Shown here: one piece after another, positions 22,270-23,789 of the stretch | How positions within the stretch are numbered: the stretch's first letter is position 1 | Layout: every line of letters starts with the position of its first letter | Assembly (NCBI GenBank): GCA_003524305.1 | Contig: DQHW01000028.1 | Span: 105,827-129,615, forward strand | DNA: 23,789 bases | Direction: 5' to 3' | DNA from: Anaerolineaceae bacterium | GTDB lineage: Bacteria > Chloroflexota > Anaerolineae > Anaerolineales > Anaerolineaceae | Notes under the pieces: model-generated | Seen by the model: only the letters and a program-made list of their open reading frames with translations | Told to the model about the DNA's origin: nothing | Databases searched by the model: none | Program-made: the position numbers and the translations under genes

Positions 22270-23789
22270 ATGGTCAAGAAAATGCTTATAAGCCTGAAAA
22301 GAAATTGGTTTTTATTTCTGGTTGTCACCTTTTTTTTGAGTGCAATAATTTCGTTTGAAGTTATTTCGAATACCAGTCGCGCTGAAAAAGCATTGACCGA
22401 AGTTAGCAATCAATTGACTACAATGGCTAACTTGAAAGCTGTTCAAATACAAAACTGGCGCTCTGAAAGGATTATAGACGGGCAAACAATTCAAACAGAT
22501 AAGGTTTTTTCTGATGACATCAATTTGCTCATGCAAGATCCCTCTGACTATCAAGTCATCAAGAAAAGTCTTGATCGTTTGCGCACTTTATTGTTGGATC
22601 CTAATTATTCGTCAATTTTTCTGGTAGATGGAAACGGGGTTGAAGTTTTGCATGTTGGCGAAATTGATGACAAGCCCAGAACTAATATTATTGACAATAT
22701 TAGTGTTATCGATGTTACGCGAGAAATTCAAATCTCAAATTTATATTCAGCGGATAATGACACTGTAAAAATGGATTTGATCGTGCCGGTATTTCTTAAC
22801 GGAGATCAATATCAACCAATCTTGGGTTATCTTGTATATCTCATCACCCCAGACGTAGTTTTGTATCCATTAATCCAATCTCAACCAACTACTTTCAATA
22901 CTGCTGAAACATTGTTGGTTCGTAAAGAAAAAACTGACGTTGTTTTTCTGAATGAATTACGATTTAAAGCCGGAACGGCCTTGGAACTTAGAATACCATT
23001 GTCAGAAATTCAAGTTCCAGCAGTAATGGCTGTAAATGGCGCAACAGGTATTGTGAAAGGGAATGATTACCGCTCTGTGCCAGTTATGGCATACATAATC
23101 CCTATTGTGGGAACAGATTGGAAATTATTAGCCAAAATTGATTTGGATGAAATTTACCTTCCAATCAGACAGCAATTAGTTACTACAATATTAACGGTTC
23201 TATTTTTGATTATTGCTGGAATAGTTAGTGTCTCAGTATTATGGCGGAGGCAATCTGCCACTATCACCAAAGGACTTACAGTTTCTGAAAAATTAAGAAA
23301 AAGTCTACAAGAGAAATATTCAACCTTATTTAATCAAGCCAATGATGCGATCCTATTGCTGGAAGAAAACGGCAAGATTATTGAAGCCAATGTTCAAGCT
23401 GTAAAAATGTATGGATATACTCAAAACGAGTTACTTAAATTATCCATCAGCGATTTACGAGATGAAACGGCCAAGCCCGCCATACCTATTGATATGGAAC
23501 ATGTCAAAAATGGTTCAGTTAATATTTTTGAAACCATCCATAAGAGAAAGAATGGCAAATTGTTTCACGTAGATGTCAGTTCTCGATATCTTTCTATTGA
23601 TGGAAAAGGATTTTTTCAAAGCCTTATAAGGGATATAACCGATAAGAAAAATGCAGAAGAAGACCTTCGCTTATCTGAGCTTGCTTTAAAAAAAGCGCAG
23701 GCTGTCTCTCATGTGGGGTCGTGGATCTGGAAATTGCGGACAAAAAATGTTGAATGGTCTGATGAAATGTTTTCGATTTATGGTTTGGA
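22270..23789 (+). CDS. membrane-anchored Cache-PAS sensor protein, probably histidine kinase, 3' end outside window
   Basis: The frame is open from ATG 22270 to the window end, giving 506 residues. TM1 lies at about 13-33 and TM2 at about 303-325. Between them is an extracytoplasmic domain of about 270 residues with a double-Cache pattern (YSSIFLVDGNGVEVLHVGE and, nearer the membrane, VPVMAYIIPIVGTDWKLLAKID). After TM2 a coiled linker leads to a PAS domain (about 350-460: YSTLFNQANDAILLLEENGKI, ANVQAVKMYGYTQNELL, RDITDKKNAEEDL). A second PAS begins at about 467 with HVGSWIWKL. The effector is outside the window: a histidine kinase is most likely, a diguanylate cyclase is possible. An AGGTGA site lies 3 nt before the ATG, unusually close. 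Confidence 0.85.
   Translation, partial: MVKKMLISLKRNWFLFLVVTFFLSAIISFEVISNTSRAEKALTEVSNQLTTMANLKAVQIQNWRSERIIDGQTIQTDKVFSDDINLLMQDPSDYQVIKKSLDRLRTLLLDPNYSSIFLVDGNGVEVLHVGEIDDKPRTNIIDNISVIDVTREIQISNLYSADNDTVKMDLIVPVFLNGDQYQPILGYLVYLITPDVVLYPLIQSQPTTFNTAETLLVRKEKTDVVFLNELRFKAGTALELRIPLSEIQVPAVMAVNGATGIVKGNDYRSVPVMAYIIPIVGTDWKLLAKIDLDEIYLPIRQQLVTTILTVLFLIIAGIVSVSVLWRRQSATITKGLTVSEKLRKSLQEKYSTLFNQANDAILLLEENGKIIEANVQAVKMYGYTQNELLKLSISDLRDETAKPAIPIDMEHVKNGSVNIFETIHKRKNGKLFHVDVSSRYLSIDGKGFFQSLIRDITDKKNAEEDLRLSELALKKAQAVSHVGSWIWKLRTKNVEWSDEMFSIYGL

Noticed and set aside
1..23789. CRISPR array, insertion sequences, integrase or phage genes, rRNA
   Set aside because: No regularly spaced repeats, no transposase or integrase motifs and no rRNA signature were found; the single tRNA at the edge has no visible attachment-site duplication.

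Overview
This is a chromosomal stretch of a free-living bacterium, most likely a member of the Chloroflexota (Anaerolineae-like). That assignment is an inference from gene style and from the mix of Shine-Dalgarno-led and apparently leaderless starts; no 16S or other marker is present. There are no insertion sequences, rRNA genes, CRISPR arrays or phage genes. By eye the left part (to about 10.3 kb) is richer in G+C than the part from about 10.3 kb to the end.

Layout. 1-32: 5' part of a tRNA, probably tRNA-Asn, on the minus strand behind a consensus promoter. 84-2457: a GNAT-like acetyltransferase and a MoeB/ThiF-rhodanese fusion, both minus. 2538-5623: two translationally coupled multi-pass membrane proteins, a family-39-like glycosyltransferase and an unassigned GT-C-like partner. 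5630-6400: a nitroreductase-family flavoprotein (minus). 6528-7421: an EamA/DMT exporter. 7485-9862: proB-proA, the first two steps of proline synthesis, overlapping by 4 nt. 9864-10289: the ribosome rescue factor ArfB (minus). 10332-11025: a VapBC toxin-antitoxin module with a palindromic operator, followed by about 460 nt of AT-rich DNA without a convincing gene. 11485-12474: an atypical SDR NAD-dependent epimerase ending at a strong bidirectional terminator. 12514-14917: two minus-strand chemoreceptor-type proteins, a membrane receptor without a sensor domain and a small soluble protein carrying a receptor-tip-like helix plus a sensor-like domain. 15171-18089: a Fur-family repressor diverging from an ECF metal transporter, cbiM(-PDGLE)-cbiQ-cbiO. 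18189-20275: folE (GTP cyclohydrolase I), then a cytoplasmic 5'-nucleotidase-like metallophosphoesterase lacking the usual catalytic His. 20278-22099: zwf and a DUF493 protein, both minus. 22270-end: the N-terminal 506 residues of a membrane-anchored PAS sensor protein, probably a histidine kinase, cut by the window edge.

How the parts work together. The Fur regulator and the Co/Ni-type ECF transporter share a 90-190 nt control region with overlapping palindromes on the promoter and probably form one metal-homeostasis unit. folE and the phosphoesterase behind it may be functionally linked in pterin/folate synthesis. The two receptor-like proteins look complementary in domain content. A recurring feature is a start codon 6-7 nt after a TATAAT-like hexamer with no Shine-Dalgarno sequence (moeB, glycosyltransferase, EamA, arfB, fur), which suggests frequent leaderless mRNAs.
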